From: Pseudomonadota bacterium
GTDB lineage: Bacteria; Pseudomonadota; Alphaproteobacteria; Caulobacterales; Aquidulcibacteraceae
Length of the DNA stretch: 64,000 nt
Direction of reading: 5' to 3'
NCBI GenBank assembly: GCA_020161405.1
Contig: JAIUOD010000004.1
Location: 248,001 to 312,000 of the forward strand
In this document: positions 61,643 to 64,000 of the stretch, one piece after another
Position numbering within the stretch: position 1 is the first letter of the stretch
Layout of the letters: every line of letters begins with the position of its first letter
Notes under the pieces: model-generated
What the model was told of the DNA's origin: nothing
The model's database searches: none
Seen by the model: only the letters and a program-made list of their open reading frames with translations
Program-made: the position numbers and the translations under genes

Positions 61643-62557
61643 CTATAATAGTGGCTCAAGGGAGCTAAAAATACTAACCAGAAAAATTACAATAAGCCCA
61701 ATTGATGTTTCAAGAATAATGCTTTTGTTGATAGGTTTCATAATATTCGAGTTAATAACTCCATCATCGAATGACTTGCCTAAATTGGGGGTTAAGACAA
61801 ACCGATTTAGGGCAGCCAAAATTACCATAATTGAGAATAATCCAATTTTCACTGAAAGCAAAATTCCATAAGGTGAAGTAAAAACCCGTGTGATATTGGC
61901 AATTCCGATCAAAAAATATGAATTTACCAATCCGCTTAAAATGATAGTCGCAACTATTATTGACCCCAAACCTGAAAACCTTGAAAGAGTGTCATACATA
62001 AGCAATTGAACTTCTTTCGTTTTTTCCATCAATAATAAAGTTAAAAAGGCGAATAAAGAACCAATCCACAAGCCTGCACCAAGCAGATGCGCTATATCAG
62101 CGCCAAGGTGAATAATACCATTTACCCCCTCATCCTTGGCACCATGGCCGGTGAAAGCAAGGCTTGCCAAAATAATTGCACCTATCGAACATTGCAATTT
62201 GAGGAAATAAGTAGCGCGACGCATTGAAAAAATTAGAAATAGAGCAACCACGCTAATTACAATCCTCGAACTCGTAAACCGACCAACATCCATTGTGCTG
62301 GCAATTTCTGCTACTTGAGAGAATGTGAGTTTATTTAGCGGCAAATCATTCATACTTGCTGCATAGCCAATAAGTGAAATGAAAGCACCGACCAAAACAA
62401 GCACGCACGCAACCGCAAATAAGCGCTTCACCAAACGCAATATTTGATCAAAGGGTTGGCCATGTGGCCGTACAAAAGCGATAAGAAAGAATGCTATGCC
62501 AAACAGTCCAGACGCTCCAACATACTGCAAAAATTTTGCAAAATTTGTTAACCACAT
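61643..62557 (-). CDS. copD: CopD-like copper transport membrane protein
   Basis: 304 residues with about eight membrane segments and the CopD family pattern GAFISLIGYAAS ... HLGADIAHLLGAGLWIGSLF, with histidines in membrane-adjacent positions. CopC and CopD together are linked to copper passage across the inner membrane or to loading of CopA. It is 11 bp downstream of copC. Confidence 0.87.
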   Translation of the reverse strand: MWLTNFAKFLQYVGASGLFGIAFFLIAFVRPHGQPFDQILRLVKRLFAVACVLVLVGAFISLIGYAASMNDLPLNKLTFSQVAEIASTMDVGRFTSSRIVISVVALFLIFSMRRATYFLKLQCSIGAIILASLAFTGHGAKDEGVNGIIHLGADIAHLLGAGLWIGSLFAFLTLLLMEKTKEVQLLMYDTLSRFSGLGSIIVATIILSGLVNSYFLIGIANITRVFTSPYGILLSVKIGLFSIMVILAALNRFVLTPNLGKSFDDGVINSNIMKPINKSIILETSIGLIVIFLVSIFSSLEPLL

Positions 62558-62568
62558 GGCCTATTATC

Positions 62569-62934
62569 CTATCTAATTGTAAAACTGTAAGTGCCATTTG
62601 TTGGGTGGCCGTCGCCTTTGGTCACAACTCGCCAATTGACAGTATATAGACCCGGCGGAAGCGCAGGTGAGATTAGTGCATTTAGTATCAACCCTCCGCC
62701 AACTACAGATGATGCCAGCGTATTTTTTGTTCCATCAGGTTTTACCAATTCAATTGACGAAAAACGAGGTTCGATCCGTTCGTTAAAATGTAACATGATG
62801 CTTCGAGGAGCCGTCACCACTTGATTTGCGCTAGGCATAGCGCTTGTGATGCGACCATGTGCTAAGGCATGGTTAGATATAAATGGTGATATTGCTGCGA
62901 ATATTGTGCCAATCAAGGCGATAGTTTTTTTCAT
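62569..62934 (-). CDS. copC: CopC periplasmic copper-binding protein
   Basis: 121 residues from the ATG at 62934. A TTG at 62952 is also in frame, but the AAAAGGAA site lies between the two and serves the ATG. Signal peptide to ALA, so the mature protein starts HGRITSAMPS. The first His and the C-terminal DGHPTNGTYSF supply the copper site of the family. It is a beta-sandwich of about 100 residues as usual. Gene order copA-copB-copC-copD. Confidence 0.9.
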   Translation of the reverse strand: MKKTIALIGTIFAAISPFISNHALAHGRITSAMPSANQVVTAPRSIMLHFNERIEPRFSSIELVKPDGTKNTLASSVVGGGLILNALISPALPPGLYTVNWRVVTKGDGHPTNGTYSFTIR

Positions 62935-62953
62935 TTCTAAATTCCTTTTCAAA

Positions 62954-63664
62954 TTAAAACTTTAATCGAATGCCGATATTAAATGTTGTGGCTTGGGCTT
63001 TCTCGCCGTTGAGTTTTGCCCAATCTTTGGTTTGCCCAAACTTACTTGCGTATTTTATGTCCAAATATGGCGCGAATTCGCGCGAAAACTCATAGCGAGT
63101 TTGAAGACCAATATTGCCATCACTTAGTCCGCTGCCTAAACCCAGCGTTCTATCTGCTTCCCCATTGAAATTGGCTTCAGCATAGGGTTGCACGATAAGA
63201 CGATTGGTTATCAAAAGGTCATTCTCTTGGCGTAATCTTGCGCTTATAGCGCCGTCATCACGCACAAATAAATGTGCCTGAGTTTCAAAGAAATAAGGTG
63301 CAAGGCCATTAAAACCCGCCGCCAAATAGCTATGGCTTTGTGGCTTAAAATCTTGTCGTAATCCAATTTGTGCATCCCAAAAGGTTGCGATATTGCGGCT
63401 GTAAAGCGCCCAGATCTCTGCTTGTTCAGTTTTCGAGCCAGCAATTTCACCTTCAGATTTTAGCCACAATTTATCATAATCATTGCCATACCAACCGTCT
63501 AAATCCCATGATGCAATATTCTCGCCTTTGAATTGGCCAAAATCGGTTTCAAGACGAAAAGCATGGTAATTTGCGCCACCATGATCGTGATTCATGGCTG
63601 GTTCGGCAAGTGCAGGCGTGGCATATACCACACCAAAGACTAGAATTATTTTCTTAATGGACAT
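62954..63664 (-). CDS. copB: CopB outer-membrane copper-resistance protein
   Basis: 236 residues from the ATG at 63664. The frame extends upstream into copA, which it overlaps by 11 bp. A signal peptide ending ALA is followed by a short NHDHGG metal-type motif and a beta-barrel of the CopB family (KLWLKSEGE, EIWALYSRNI, LGSGLSDGNIGLQTRYEF, and ending IRLKF). It lacks the long Met-rich N-terminal region seen in some CopB proteins. Confidence 0.87.
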   Translation of the reverse strand: MSIKKIILVFGVVYATPALAEPAMNHDHGGANYHAFRLETDFGQFKGENIASWDLDGWYGNDYDKLWLKSEGEIAGSKTEQAEIWALYSRNIATFWDAQIGLRQDFKPQSHSYLAAGFNGLAPYFFETQAHLFVRDDGAISARLRQENDLLITNRLIVQPYAEANFNGEADRTLGLGSGLSDGNIGLQTRYEFSREFAPYLDIKYASKFGQTKDWAKLNGEKAQATTFNIGIRLKF

Positions 63665-64000
63665 GATTGTGCCCTTTCGAATTTGGGGCCTCAGGAGGAG
63701 TATTTGGTTGCGAGACTGGCATTGCTTGCGGTTCTGACACATTCAATGTCGTCATCATGCCAACTGCCATATGATAAAGTAAATGGCAGTGAAAAGGCCA
63801 AGCGCCTGTGTTATCCGCCGTTAATATGACAGATGCAGTTTGGCCAGGTGGCACGATTACCGTGTGTTTATTTGGCATTCGCGCTATGTCTTGCCCATTA
63901 TCCAATTGCACAAACATTCCATGTAAGTGGATTGGGTGCGCCATCATGGTTTCATTAATGTAAATAATGCGAACCCGCTCGTTAAAGCCAACATCAATTC
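63654..64000 (-). CDS. copA: CopA multicopper oxidase, C-terminal part
   Basis: The frame is open to the window edge, so only the last 115 residues are present. They contain the type 1/2/3 copper ligands HPIHLHG and HCHLLYHMAVGMM, diagnostic for multicopper oxidases, with a proline-rich tail ending GHNHVH. CopA oxidises Cu(I) in the periplasm. The N-terminal part lies to the right of the window. Confidence 0.9.
   Translation of the reverse strand, partial: IDVGFNERVRIIYINETMMAHPIHLHGMFVQLDNGQDIARMPNKHTVIVPPGQTASVILTADNTGAWPFHCHLLYHMAVGMMTTLNVSEPQAMPVSQPNTPPEAPNSKGHNHVH

Larger units (their letters stand above)
48704..64000. mobile_element. Integrative conjugative element B, left part
   Basis: It begins at att2 and continues past the window edge. 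It contains fic, an XRE regulator, a full second trb operon and copper-resistance genes. It lacks in this window an integrase, relaxase and coupling protein, which would be expected further right next to an intact tRNA-fMet. The boundary on the right is unknown. Confidence 0.6.

Noticed and set aside
1..64000. CRISPR arrays, rRNA genes and insertion sequences
   Set aside because: No regularly spaced repeat series, no rRNA-like stretch and no transposase frame with terminal inverted repeats was seen.

Overview
The window reads as AT-rich alphaproteobacterial DNA. The TonB receptors carry an N-terminal ETIVVTGSRI segment of the kind common in Caulobacterales, Hyphomonadaceae and Sphingomonadales, and the conjugation genes are of the Trb/RP4 type. 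The species cannot be fixed from sequence alone. About 85% of the window appears to be two related integrative conjugative elements (ICEs) lying head to tail. Both use the 3' part of a tRNA-fMet gene, read on the minus strand, as attachment site.

Left flank (1-6299): a divergent metal-uptake locus. An ABC ATPase and a partial ABC-2 permease run left. A TonB receptor, a frameshifted second TonB receptor and a thioredoxin-like protein run right. Two palindromes close to the proteobacterial Zur box overlap the promoters of the two receptors, which points to zinc acquisition.

Element A (6300-48748, about 42.4 kb) is bounded by identical 45-bp direct repeats that match the tRNA-fMet 3' end (att1 6300-6344, att2 48704-48748). 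Cargo first: a MerR-type regulator with a textbook 19-bp-spacer operator, a Zn/Cd/Pb P-type ATPase, and a czcCBA efflux set. Then the trbBCDEJLFG-(H-like)-I operon for the mating bridge, followed on the other strand by a lytic transglycosylase, TraG coupling protein, TraI relaxase and TraJ. Past a candidate oriT come TraK and a TraL protein that seems fused to TraM, which reproduces the RP4 layout. The rest is a defence and anti-defence district: a large unknown protein, an AbiEi/AbiEii toxin-antitoxin pair, ArdA, a retron-type reverse transcriptase fused to a trypsin-like protease (with an inverted-repeat RNA at its 5' end), two paralogous small proteins, ArdC, and a three-gene ABC-3C-like system with nuclease-like, middle and SMC-like ATPase components. 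It closes with a tyrosine integrase next to att2.

Element B (48704 to beyond 64000) starts at att2. It has a Fic protein, an XRE regulator and a second complete trb operon whose proteins are close to but clearly diverged from those of A. A minus-strand copper set copABCD follows with two small cysteine-containing exported proteins. No mobilization genes follow this trb operon inside the window. Neither att copy contains a whole tRNA, so an intact tRNA-fMet is expected to the right of the window.

Both trb operons have a GG-N10-GC element of sigma-54 type at almost the same distance (75 and 79 bp) from trbB, suggesting shared RpoN-dependent control of conjugation.
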